Origin: Oryzias latipes
Lineage: Eukaryota; Chordata; Actinopteri; Beloniformes; Adrianichthyidae
NCBI RefSeq assembly: GCF_002234675.1
Contig: NC_019867.2
Span: 29,563,166-29,627,165 of the forward strand
DNA length: 64,000 nt
Reading direction: 5' to 3'
Within the stretch, counting starts at the first letter, position 1; every line of letters begins with the position of its first letter. Of the stretch, positions 54,438-64,000 are shown piece by piece. Under the pieces are notes generated by a model. That model made no database searches, had not been told where the DNA came from, and worked only from the letters and a program-made list of their open reading frames with translations. The position numbers and the translations under genes were made by a program.

Positions 54438-57400
54438 CTGGAGTTCAAAGAGGGAGACGAGGATGGATCAGACAGTAAATGGATCCCTGGACATCGTTCA
54501 ACTGAAGTGTTTTGTCAAGACTGTAGAAGAGAAAAACGACTGAGAATCACCTCCGACCTTTGACCTTTCAGATCTGTTTCACACAAAGAAGTGAGACAGA
54601 AACTGGAAATAAACTGGTTCTAGTGTTTTTGGTCGGTTCAGATAACTAATTTTAAGTATTGTTACTCTGATATAAACTTATTCCAAGAACTATTTATGAA
54701 AGTAAGCAATTAACGAAGCTTGGCTGTTTTTTCCCTCCATAGTTTTCACGTTCTGTGTTTTCTTCTCATTCAAAACGGATTTTCAAAGTAAAGTAAAGTA
54801 AAGCGATGGGACAGATGATGCTGTGTTCACAAACACAATTGGCTTATTAAATTTGCGTCCTCTGCCTTTATTCAGACGGGCTTCCGATTCACGGCTGGAC
54901 ACTTGTGTTCATACATCTGCCGCTCCGCCCCATATGGGCGGAGCTACTGCAAAAGTGTTCAGCCTCATCGTTACATTGCGGATGACACAGATGATGTTCG
55001 GAGATCAGATTTATTTATTTTGAAGAGCTCTACAAAAGCACCGGTAATCGCGTCTCCATGTCTGGGTTCAGAGATCAATCAGAGGCGGTGAGCTTCACCG
55101 TCTCCTGCAGGAGCTGCGTCTGAATGACGGACGCTTTCAGCGCTACTTCCGTCTCTCTGTGACCCAGTTTGATGACTTGCTGTCCCACATTAGTCCGAGG
55201 AGGGGAAAAAATAAAATTACAGGAACTTTTCATTATTGACTCGATGCAAATAAGACAAATATTATAAAGTCCAGGAGGAAACCGATCAGATTCACCTCCA
55301 TGTTGGTTTTGGACTCCACCCACTGCTGAAGACATCAAGACGTCACGAACCAACGCTGGCATCACCAGTGAGTCCTAAAGTTGTGAAGTTTAGTCTGTGG
55401 TGTGTTTGTGGTACCTGGGAGATCTGGATGGCGTCCCCTCTCCCTTGTTGGGGTCCATCAGTCTCTGGAGTTGCTTCTGTAAGCTGACCCTGTCTGCCGC
55501 CTGCCTGCAAAGCAACGCCAGAGGAGCTCAAGGCGCCTTCACTGCTTCTGCATCGTCAAAGACACTTTTCCCTCCGTCCACCAGCTCTGGACAGGTTTCC
55601 TGACCCAAACACACGACAACTTACTCATTGAGCTGCTTGGTGAGTTTGACCACCTGCGAGGCCAGCGACATGCATGTTTCCACGACGACCAGGTACCGGG
55701 CACACGTGGTGTGGCCCTGCCGCTCAGCACTCTGGGAGGGCCGCTCGCTCTGCTGGTTCTGGACCGTCACGTTGGAGCCGTACTCCACCAGAGTCTGCGC
55801 ACAAGTGAGCTCAGATCAGAACCAGGAGGAGTCTGACGAGAGCTGATGAAGCTTGCAAAGACTCAGTTCACTCGTTCTTTCCGCCAGTTTGAGTTTTACA
55901 GCGATTGCTTCCACACTTCCTGTTTGGTTTACTCTCAGAGTAGAGGTTTTGTCTGGGCATGAGATTCATGGACAGGAAGGATGTCATGGCTTCATGAGCG
56001 AGACGGGATCATGGGAAAAATGCAGTAACAACGTATGGAGCTTTGTTTATGACAGAAACTCCTCAAAGTCTGAAGCATTTTTAAAGTGACTGGCTCTTTA
56101 TTTAGTTATTTTCAAAATAAAAGCAAAGCCGCGGATCACAGTACTGAAGTGCACTCGGCCTAGTTTTTGTGGTAACTTCTTCCAGCTGTAGTTACACCCG
56201 GAAAACCATCCTGCTGATCCTGAACATCCATAGAATCTCATTTACAAGTCTTGGTGCTGCTCTCCTTATTCCTCTTTTAGTCAACAAAACAAAAAGGTGA
56301 AAAACTTCTCAGTCGTGGTACAAAAAGTCTCTACATGTTATTTGATGGATTTGAAATGAATTTTGTTTGGACAAATGAATCTTTGCCTGATACTGACGTG
56401 TTCGTCACTACAGGATGTTCAGCTCACCTGTATGCAGGTGAGGTGTCCGTACTGAGCTGCCACATGGACGGCCGTGTTCCCGTTCTGATCCACTTCGTCC
56501 AGAGAGATGGCCTGTTCCTGCATGAACTGAAGCAGCCACAGCAGGACTTTCTCCTGGACACACAGACAGACAGACGGATGCTGAGGAGGGGGGCTCCTTC
56601 AAAACAGCAGTTGACGCGCACGCAGGGACCAGTAAACACATCATCTACATTAACTTACCTTCTTCTTTCCGTTCCTATTCCCCTACAGGTAGCACACTAG
56701 GTTGCCGACTCATCATCCTCACGCATACATTTACACGAATCACACACGACGCCATCATTAGAGTTCATTTGTTTACCTTGAAGTGGTCATCGACACACCG
56801 GGTCATGTGACGCATCGGTCTTTGTTTGTATTTATTTTTATTAAGGGTTATTGGAATTTCTTTGTAATGAACACAGAATGTTTCTTTGTATGAAACTGTT
56901 TGTTTCTGAATGTTTATGTTTTTGAACAATGTAAAACTCTTTTCCTTCTTCCTTTGGACTGATGGAGAGCTACGCCCTGGAGGAGGGGCTTACCATTTTA
57001 AAGAGGACCTGTTACAGGTGTCAGAGTGGAGTGTGGGAGTCTAGGTGGAGAAACATATGTTGGTTGGCCTTTGTGGAGCAGTTGTTGTGCTCTGTTCTTG
57101 CATTAAACACAGGAATACTTTCACCTTGGCGCCTCTGCCTTTATTGACCCACGACAGGCGTCTTTGTGTGAAATCATTTCATGTGTGTGAAGGATAAAGT
57201 CCTTGACAGGAACAGATTTCTGGGTTCTGATTTGACGTTGGATCGTACCTGACCGTATCGAGCCGCATAATGAATGAGGCTGGGATGTTCTCGGCTGCAA
57301 CTGAGCTCGGCGATGGCCTCCGTCTCGCTCACCATCCACCGCACACACTCCAGATGACCGTTCTGCACACAGTCGGGGTGAATTCAGTCAGGATGATGCT

Positions 57401-59894
57401 TCCTCTCTGAGCCAATCTCCACTCGTGTTTGCATCAACACAATTTTGGGCGCAGACCTGGCACACCGTGACAGGAACTGACCTTGACCCCCAGGCCGGCG
57501 GGCGTCAGCTGCTGGCTGTTGCGCTCGTTCAGGCTGTCCTCCCCCATCAGAGAGGTGAGATGCTGCAGACAGTCGGCGTGGCCCTGGGAGGCGGAGACGT
57601 GCAGGAGGTTGTTTCCATCCTCGTCCCTGATCAGTTCCAGGTTGTCTGCCGCCAGGTGAGGCTGAGGAGGAGAAGGGGGGGGGGGGGGGGATGCAGGTGA
57701 GGAAGGCAGCGCTGAGGACGCCTGTTAATAAACAGTGAGGGTGTGACTGACCAGCAGTGAGATCTGCCCCTCCCTGACGATGTTGATGATGTTCTGCTTC
57801 TTTTTGGTCTCCTCATCCACCTCCCCTCCTGCTATTCCAAAGCCTCTCAGTGCCACTGCTCCACTTCCAGCACTAGGGGTCCTCACCTTGGTGCTGTCTT
57901 GCCTGCTCAAGCTGCAGCCCGGCAGGGGGAAGACCAGTCCTGACCCCCCCGGAGGATCCATGGGGGGTCTCTGGGAGTCCGGGAAGACGCGAGCAGACAG
58001 CAGCTTGTCTGGAAACGAGTCCGATTAGTGACTTTCTGTGTTTACGTGGGAAGAGCGGAGAGGTTGAGGCCCCACCTGCATCTGAGAAGGAGGCGAGGGA
58101 GGAGGACAGAGGCTCCGGCTGGTAACCCCCCCCACCTGGAGAACGGTTGAGGAGGTGGAGGTCTGGATCCATGGACCTGGACTTCCGTAGATCTGACCAC
58201 TTCAGCGGAGACAGAACACAGAACTGGAGGAAAACAGAGACAGCACAGGTTTAAGACCCCCCCCCCCATGTTTTACACCCATTATTGTGTAGGTGGAGGT
58301 GGGGCGTGTGTGTTTGGGCGGGTTGAAACAGACTAACTTTCTGACAGAGGACTCACCTGCGTCTGCGAGCTACTGCCCAAACTCACAGGCTCATTATGGG
58401 GCAGACCGGAGCTCTTCAGGACCCCCCCTCGACTCCTCTCCAGCGTGCCCCCACCCGCATTACCCCCCATCACAGATCGCTTGTCGAGGGGGGCTCGAGG
58501 CAGTGTGGACACGTGCTGGCTGGACTTGATATAAGGCACGTCCAGGATCTCATCCATGTCCAGGTCGTAGTGTTCCAGCTCCCCGAACAGAGCCTGGGGG
58601 CCGCCCCCCTCCCCCATGCTGCTGCTGGGCCCCTTCACCTTCATCCCAGACCCATCCAGCGGTGTGGGGGGGTTGGAGTGCTTGACAGAGGTGGGGCCAT
58701 CTTTGCCGAGCTCCTCCTGCTCCCCCAGCGCCTGGTCCTTCCCCTCAGAGTCCGAGTCTGTGGTTTCGGGCTGGTGTTTGAGGGGGGACACCCTCTTCAC
58801 CGGCCGAAACTTACTGTGGACCTCAGCCAGCCCCCCCGGTTTGATCCCCCCACCGCCGTGTGAGGAGACGCTGCGGCCCCAGCTGATGGGCGGAGCTGCG
58901 GGAGGAAAACAGGTGAGTGTGTGAGGCGGTGAGCGCCAAGGGAAGAGAGGCAGGATCAAACACACCTGCTCTGTCCTCGGCCGGCACATCGCTCCTGCGG
59001 GACAGCGCAGGGATGCTCTTCAGGGAGGAGACGGCGTACTGCGGGACAACGGGGGGTGCGAGCAGTGAGACCCTGAGCTCATCATATAAACACCAAGCTG
59101 CAGGAATTAAACGGGCGAGGAGAAACCGCTTCAACCCTAGTGACCCTTCCTGTGACCCCGCTATGATGTCATTTCCTGTCTGCACGGTCATAAGAACACA
59201 AGTGTTGTGTGCAAATCCCTTCACGACTCACAACATATCGCACTACATAGTGCGTTTGACTTTTTGTAGTGCTTGTTTGGATCTACAATTCGAAAATCGA
59301 GTGTCTCTGCGAAAAAACTAGTGTGCATCGATGCTCACTGGATTAGCGAATATAGACCACAATGCATTGCGTTTTGGCCAAAAGAATGTATTTAAATGTT
59401 TTTTTTTAATAAACCAACCATTTAACCTTCAGAAGATAGTGGATTCATAAATGGTCATCGCAAAACCTCTTTAACAAACAATTTCAACTTCGTGAAATTG
59501 ATGACATCATCATCACTGTTAAAAAAACAAAAAAGTAGTGACTGAATTGCTTTTAAAAGTATATAGAAAAGTATAACTACAAAAATCTCTTAACTACGAC
59601 CACCTGCTGCACGCCCGTAGAAAAAATGTGCATGAACATTTTCTCTCTACGGGCTCACCGAGTTGTCTACGACTGAAGTTTTGTGCGAGCCCCCTGTGTG
59701 CCCCCCCCCACGGGTTTGACAGCATGTATCCACCCATAAGAGCAGCTGGGACTAAGGTTTAAGAAAAGCCCATTGAGGTAGAAAGGTGTGGGGAAGACGC
59801 CGGTTGAGTTTGTGTCGTTTCTGCTCGAGATACTGACCACTGAATCATCAGAGAAGTCGATCTCATCCAGGTCCAGGTACTCAGGAGGCTCCAT
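53462..59894 (-). CDS. sncaip: Synphilin-1 (11 coding exons, 909 aa)
   Basis: Exons (5' to 3' on the minus strand): 59894-59838, 59038-58966, 58895-58357, 58223-58076, 58008-57752, 57661-57482, 57362-57249, 56553-56428, 55794-55625, 55504-55415, 54437-53462. All introns are GT-AG and the total is 2730 nt. The product starts MEPPEYLDLDEIDFSDD. It has KFRPVKRVSPLKHQPET and GELEHYDLDMDEILDVPYI, then ankyrin repeats (about 365-545), a coiled coil (about 545-580) and conserved C-terminal blocks (LARLKQIMQRSLSESDSD, KRPFGAFRSIMETLSG). Synphilin-1 is a cytoplasmic scaffold that binds alpha-synuclein and is ubiquitinated by parkin and SIAH. Human synphilin-1 is 919 aa, so this copy is full length. 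The gene spans only 6.4 kb from ATG to stop. Confidence 0.97.
55090..55200 (+). pseudogene. PIF/Harbinger transposase (HARBI1-like) fragment in sncaip intron 10
   Basis: The plus strand encodes ELHRLLQELRLNDGRFQRYF then RLSVTQFDDLLSHISPR, 37 codons matching the N-terminal part of HARBI1-like nucleases. Neither the preceding nor the following transposase continues in frame, so only a relic remains. It is antisense to sncaip. Confidence 0.75.
55415..55504 (-). CDS. sncaip: sncaip exon, residues 555-585 (coiled coil)
   Basis: Acceptor TTTGCAG|GCAGGC, donor CCCAG|GTACCA. It encodes EQAADRVSLQKQLQRLMD, matching the synphilin-1 coiled coil that contacts alpha-synuclein, then a short Ser/Pro stretch. 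Confidence 0.92.
55625..55794 (-). CDS. sncaip: sncaip exon, residues 499-555 (ankyrin to coiled coil)
   Basis: Acceptor TGCGCAG|ACTCTG, donor AATGA|GTAAGT. It encodes TLVEYGSNVTVQNQQ, SAERQGHTTCARYLVVVET and SQVVKLTKQLN. Confidence 0.95.
56428..56553 (-). CDS. sncaip: sncaip exon, residues 457-498 (ankyrin)
   Basis: Acceptor GTGTCCAG|GAGAAA, donor CAG|GTGAGC, 42 codons. It encodes EKVLLWLLQFMQEQAISLDE and GNTAVHVAAQYGHLTCIQ. Confidence 0.95.
57249..57362 (-). CDS. sncaip: sncaip exon, residues 419-456 (ankyrin)
   Basis: Acceptor GTGTGCAG|AACGGT, donor CAG|GTACGA. It encodes NGHLECVRWMVSETEAIAEL and SLIHYAARYGQ. Confidence 0.96.
57482..57661 (-). CDS. sncaip: sncaip exon, residues 359-418 (ankyrin)
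   Basis: Acceptor CTCCTCAG|CCTCAC, donor AAG|GTCAGT, exactly 60 codons. It encodes PHLAADNLELIRDEDGNNLL, HVSASQGHADCLQHL and LTPAGLGVK, the first ankyrin repeats. A poly-C tract lies just upstream of the acceptor on the transcribed strand. Confidence 0.95.
57752..58008 (-). CDS. sncaip: sncaip exon, residues 273-358
   Basis: Acceptor TTTCCAG|ACAAGC, donor CTG|GTCAGT. It encodes KKKQNIINIVREGQISLL, which leads into the ankyrin region. Confidence 0.94.
58076..58223 (-). CDS. sncaip: sncaip exon, residues 224-273
   Basis: Acceptor CCTCCAG|TTCTGT, donor TGCAG|GTGGGG. It encodes FCVLSPLKWSDLRKSRSM. This exon lies in a different frame from the long overlapping ORFs there, and phase agreement on both sides fixes it. 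Confidence 0.92.
58357..58895 (-). CDS. sncaip: sncaip exon, residues 44-223
   Basis: Acceptor TCCCGCAG|CTCCGC, donor CAG|GTGAGT. It encodes SKFRPVKRVSPLKHQPETT and GELEHYDLDMDEILDVPYIK, both signatures of synphilin-1, with a Pro/Ser/Gly-rich stretch between. Confidence 0.96.
58966..59038 (-). CDS. sncaip: sncaip exon, residues 20-44
   Basis: Acceptor TCCCGCAG|TACGCC, donor GCAG|GTGTGT. It encodes YAVSSLKSIPALSRRSDVPA, matching the synphilin-1 SLKTIPELCRR region. Confidence 0.92.
59235..59490 (-). mobile_element. Family R1 repeat, copy 4 (sncaip intron 1)
   Basis: ATAGACCACAATGCATTGCG at about 59353, with GATCTACAATTCGAAAATCG upstream and CACTACATAGTG near its left end. It lies between the first two sncaip coding exons. 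Confidence 0.5.
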
Positions 59895-59926
59895 GTTCCC
59901 ACCACATCGTCAGCCTCACAGCCAAC
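59838..59926 (-). CDS. sncaip: sncaip exon with start codon, residues 1-19
   Basis: The coding part is 59838-59894; 59895-59926 is 5' UTR. The acceptor is GTGTGCAG|GTTGGC, fed by a (TG)n tract. The ATG has A at -3 and G at +4. It encodes MEPPEYLDLDEIDFSDDSV. The donor is GTG|GTCAGT; an alternative GT three bases earlier is weaker. Confidence 0.93.
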
Positions 59927-59930
59927 CTGC

Positions 59931-59954
59931 ACACACACACACACACACACACAC
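59931..59954 (+). repeat. (AC)n microsatellite abutting the first sncaip splice acceptor
   Basis: Twelve AC units. On the sncaip transcript this is a (UG)12 tract that runs directly into GCAG at the acceptor (59927). Confidence 0.93.
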
Positions 59955-60787
59955 AACTTTCAGTCAGTCACCTCTGAAAAACACACCCACTCAGCTGCGA
60001 TCCAATCTGCAGAAACAGCAAGACAGGAAGTGGGCGCAGGAAAAAGCAGGATTCAATGTTTGGGCTGAAGCAAGCTTCTGCACAGAAAACCAGCAGAACA
60101 TGAGGAAGTGAGTCACTTGTGTTTTTGGGAAAAGGGGAAAACGGCGCCTTTGTCCTGGAGCTAAACCTGAGCTGTGCTGATCAAAGGCAGCTGACAGGAT
60201 AATCAGGATTAGTCAGCGTGACTCCCTGTCAGAGCCAGAACTGACTTGAACCAAGCAGCAGCCATGGACCTGCACGCTTCCCAGCATGCTTCACTGACCC
60301 GACTTCAGAGCATGCATGGTTACAAAAGAACAGAGTTCCCATCTTTTCTAGAGTCAAAAAGCTCAGGTCAGACCCCTGCTGACACACAGCTCAGGTTTCC
60401 CAGCTCTTATTTTTTATCTCGACTTCTCATGTATTAAAATCCACCAGCTTTAGGAATTTCTAGCCTCTGACTATGGTGCTGATAGGACAGAGGAAAGTTG
60501 TTGCTCACTGATAAACTACCAAAAATCTTATCTTTTTGGGTTCAAATGTTTTTTTGTTCGTTTTCATTTAAAGTTCAGAAAACTTAAACCTTTTTTTTGT
60601 CTCCTAAACACATCAAAACCCCTTTTGGGTCCGGCTCAGATGTGACCCAAAACCCTGAAGTCATGTTGGGCAAATAAACTGATCTGAAGCCATTGTTCAC
60701 TTCTGACGCCATCTTGTTGACATCATCAAGCCCCAACTGTTCCAAAAGAAACAGCAAAATGGGCGGGACAACCACACCTGTCAGTTG

Positions 60788-61310
60788 CCAGAACCATTGA
60801 CTATACATTTGAGAACTGGACTGTGTGACCCCTCCCACCTCGCTTTCCAAACAGGAAGTACCTGCTGGCTCCAAGAAGCTAAAATCCTGTAGACTTCTAG
60901 AAGTAAACAGCTGTTACTCAGTCATTTTATTGGTCAGAACACCCATTCTTGCTCTGATACCTGTTCTGGATAATCCTCTTTTTTCTGTAGAGCAAGTTAT
61001 TCGAGTCATAAACTGACCAATCAGATGCCTCAATAATAGTACCGTTAGACTGACAGATTCTCCTTAGCCCACTTTCAAGTAGAAGGGGTGTGGCTTTACA
61101 AGAAGCTCACTCCTGATTCGCAAGAGTGGTGGCCATAAAAACCTTGACTCAGACCGGACCAATCGCCGCTCACTGTCGTCGGCTGGCTCCAACGTGGCGG
61201 CGTCCGTAACATGGAAAAATTGGGACTTAATTGAATTCCTTTGGTTGGTGACGGGAGTAAAGCATTTTTAGTGGGCGTCGTCACACTCAGTCCAGTTCTC
61301 ATACAGTCAG
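60788..61310. mobile_element. MITE family R2, full-length copy upstream of sncaip
   Basis: The left terminus is ACCATTGACTATACATTTGA with GAACTGGACTG; the right terminus is CAGTCCAGTTCTCATACAGT with CAGCGGTTGG. These form an inverted pair about 520 bp apart, as in the copy at 12687-13205. Confidence 0.65.
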
Positions 61311-61603
61311 CGGTTGGAACACGCCCAGAGAATTTGAAAGTTTCCGATCAATCAAGTAGCCACACACATTTGAGAGCAGCATCAATAAAAAAATAAATAA
61401 AACAGAGTTGGTAGAACATAGAAATTCCCCCCCAGTGCAGCGGTTTTATAAGTCTAATCACATTCTGAGCCAGACTGTTGGGAACGGAGAGCCACAAGCC
61501 CCCTAGAAGTAACTCAGTGAACTAATCTGACTACAGTTACTTTTTCTTTTAAATCATCCTCAACAAAAAAGGAAACGGTTGCCGCTGGGCTGCAATGAGC
61601 CAC

Positions 61604-62400
61604 TGAACTGTAGCATATAGAGAACTGGACAGAGCGAGTGAGACGTCACCCATAGAAAATGCCTCACCTCCGGCTCCAGCCCAAATGAACCCAATTCTGT
61701 CGCCATTTTTCTGCGATACGGACACCGCCATGTTGGAGCCAAAGGACAGTGAGTGGTCTGTCTGTCAATCAAACATTCCAGGAGGGGGCCAGCGGGCACC
61801 ACAAGCCTTTACTGAGGCATCTGATTGGTTAGGTTATAACTTAAACAACATGCGATAAAGAATCATGAATAGATCTGCACATAAATCGCAAATTTATTGT
61901 TATGGCGATATCAAGTAGTGCAATCAAATATCGCAAAAGACGGTAAAAATTGCACTAAATGGTTACATTAAATGTGCTAAAACAATCTTATGAAGTAAGC
62001 TTGAAGTATTTAATGAATCAAAAAAAATCCATTTATGCATTTGACCAATGGATGGACGGATGAACCCTCTTCACGACGTTGACCAATCGCACGAAACCCT
62101 TTGATGTTAGATGTTCCCCTCCTGTGTGGCCTTGGGTCATTTGCTGTATAATTTAAGTTATTTTGACTTTTTAAATTAAAACTGTAGCAGTGAATTGGAA
62201 ACGATGTTTTTGGTTGCCCTGCCATTTGTTCATGTATCGCAAGTTATATCATCATCGCAATGTTGATCAGTAATATCGAAAATCGCGAGTTTTCCTCAGA
62301 TCGTGCAGCCCTAATCCAGAACAATAGAGTGACTGAGCAACAGCTGATTATTTCTCTATTGAGGTCTATGGGATTTTAGCAGGTCCTTCCTGTTTGGAAT
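61604..62400. mobile_element. MITE family R2 copy interrupted by a hAT MITE
   Basis: It begins GAGAACTGGACAGAGCGAGT and carries the family motifs GTCGCCATTTTT, CGCCATGTTGGAGCC and GCATCTGATTGGTTAG. After 61869 a hAT-type element intervenes, then family sequence resumes (ATTGAGGTCTATGGGATTTT, CCTTCCTGTTTGGAA). Confidence 0.6.
61870..62313. mobile_element. hAT-type MITE, copy 2, nested in an R2 MITE
   Basis: The ends are TAGATCTGCACATAAATCGC and TCGTGCAGCCCTA, imperfect inverted repeats. The interior matches the copy at 24237-24630 (ATCGCAAAAGACGGT, AATGTGCTAAAACAATCTTA). The flanks ATCATGAA and ATCCAGAA look like a decayed 8-bp target duplication. Confidence 0.65.
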
Positions 62401-63844
62401 GCGGGGGCGGGGGCACTATGTCCATGTAGTAATGAGATGTTGAATCTCCCGTTCCATCATGTTACATGAATGCAGGCTGATGTGTTCCTCACACGACATC
62501 CAAACCCAGGTCTAAGCAGGAGGAACCAGTGTTCCTCTGGACAGCCATGAAGAACAGATCCAGATGAGAGGAACCTGATGGCTGATGGGGCAGAGTTCTG
62601 CTCCTGAACGAGGTCCAGATGTGCAGAGGAGCCTACAGCTGCTTTCATCTCTCTCTGGAACAGATCTGTCAAACAGATCCGCCCTCTGGAAGCCTCATCC
62701 CAAATAAAACAGTCTGCTTTAAACGCACAGGTCTTCATTGAACCGATCCACGGCTCCCTGACAGCTGGAATCGTCTACAGACGAGAGTCAGCCTGAAAAA
62801 ACGAATCGTGAAGTTTGTTTTTTGTCAAACTAAGATCCACAACCCCCCTCCCTGGAGAATGCTTCATGCCTCCTTGTGTGGAGCTGTTTTTGGACTGCGT
62901 GGGAGTGAGCACCCAACTCAGCCGGGCTAAATAAAAACCCCAGATTGCAGCTCTGCGAACCCTCTGAGCTCTAAGTCGGGGGTGACGGCGTTAGTGTGCA
63001 CGTATGGGGCGAGCGCTCGTCTGCTGTTTATGTCAACACCTGATCCTTTAAGGCAGAAACAATAAGAAAAGAAACAAGGGGGGGGGGGGACAAAGAAACG
63101 TCAAAAGTGAGGCTGCACGCTTCTCTGCTGAGATGGGGCCAAACCCCTCCCAGAGCCAAAAATGAACTCCAACTCCCAGCAGCTTAAGATTCTGTCATGC
63201 AAAACACCGCAACGCTGCTCCAGCACACCAACATGAGTAAAAGACCGCTGCAGAGTTTTGACAGACCTTAGAGCACAAAGTTTCATGACGACCAGAGCTC
63301 CTCCAGAACTACCAAAGACACAGAGGAAAGAGGAAAAGCTCTGCTGCTTAGCGAGGATCCACCACATACTTCCAAGTATTACATTAGATTAACATGTATG
63401 GAGGATTACATTGGATTAGGATGGATGAAATGTGCGCTCACACTGTTTTAGGATGACTTGAATATTGGATTAAACTAGGAGGAGGTGGATGCTTCTTCTA
63501 GCCTCCCACAGTTAATAATTGTGCGCTTGTTAGATATTATTAGATTAACATGAAATACATTGAGGGGTTTTCATTATAGCTTATTAATTTAAATTTACTG
63601 TACAAACACATTTAATTGGAGCAAACAAACACAGAATGGAAACTGCTTCAGTTAAAAACACGTTAATTATGTTATTAATTAAATAATAAAGCATGAACAA
63701 ATATGTAATTAAACTCCGGACTGTTTGGTTTCAGCAGAATTCTAGACCTAAACGGTCCGGTCTGGTCCGCCCTCTTGGTCCGGCTCCCTGTATACCAGCT
63801 TCTCACCTGGAGATAGAGCTTTTCTGTTATTACACGTGTGAACT

Positions 63845-63945
63845 CAGAGGGGGGCCGCGCGCCCCGCTCAGCTGCTTTAATCCTCTGATGAGGCGGCGCG
63901 TGCAGCGGCGCGAGGCTCGTTAGCTGAGCTGGCTAATCAGTGTGT
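63845..63945 (-). promoter_or_regulatory. sncaip: Candidate sncaip CpG-rich promoter or first exon
   Basis: The most CpG-dense stretch upstream of sncaip, with GCGCGCCCCGC and GCGGCGCGAGGCTCG. The start-codon exon has a splice acceptor 32 nt before its ATG, so at least one non-coding exon must lie upstream, and this segment is a plausible place. No direct evidence of transcription can be read. Confidence 0.3.
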
Positions 63946-64000
63946 TAGCAGGTTAGCCTGCCAGGTAGCGGAAAAACTAGGTTACACGTGGCATTCTGGT

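Larger units (their letters stand above)
59955..64000. other. Upstream region of sncaip
   Basis: I see no coding exon. Two R2 MITEs, one with a nested hAT MITE, occupy about 60788-62400. An AT-rich stretch follows at 63370-63700. A GC/CpG-rich segment at 63850-63930 (GGGGCCGCGCGCCCCGC, GGCGGCGCGTGCAGCGGCGC) lies at the edge of the window. Confidence 0.55.

Overview
The window is vertebrate nuclear DNA, almost certainly from a percomorph teleost (medaka-like). It holds split genes with GT-AG introns, many fish-type SINEs, LINEs and MITEs, and long C and GT/CA tracts. Three protein-coding genes can be rebuilt exon by exon, each with intact splice phases and an open frame from ATG to stop.

Layout. 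1-15970 is gene-free DNA rich in repeats. 15975-41654 (minus strand) is snx2, sorting nexin-2: 15 coding exons, 509 codons, with PX and BAR domains. 43117-46966 (plus strand) is an rnf214-like RING-finger gene: 6 coding exons, 545 codons, polyA signal near 47779. 47806-53461 is intergenic. 53462-59894 (minus strand) is sncaip, synphilin-1: 11 coding exons, 909 codons, with ankyrin repeats and a coiled coil. A non-coding 5' exon segment precedes its ATG. 59927-64000 is upstream sequence with nested transposons, ending in a GC-rich stretch that may hold the sncaip promoter.

Genome context. snx2 and sncaip lie in the same relative order and orientation as SNCAIP and SNX2 on human 5q23 (from memory). 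The rnf214-like gene between them is not part of that human block; human RNF214 is on chromosome 11. snx2 and the rnf214-like gene are divergent, with start codons about 1.46 kb apart. The rnf214-like gene and sncaip are convergent. The products suggest retromer/endosome sorting (snx2), ubiquitin ligation (rnf214-like) and a synuclein/parkin-binding scaffold (sncaip). Nothing indicates that they act in one pathway.

The most striking structure is a minisatellite of about 5.03 kb with a 33-bp unit. It fills essentially all of snx2 intron 2 and directly abuts the exon 3 splice acceptor. Read on the transcribed strand, each unit resembles a 3' splice site, with a branch-point-like TGAC, a U/G-rich tract and a terminal CAG. 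Other points of interest are a candidate 12-nt in-frame microexon in the snx2 BAR region, a palindromic CLEAR/E-box at the snx2 promoter, a (TG)n tract abutting the first sncaip acceptor, a perfect 26-bp hairpin in rnf214-like intron 1, and several transposon insertions whose target-site duplications or nesting can be read directly.
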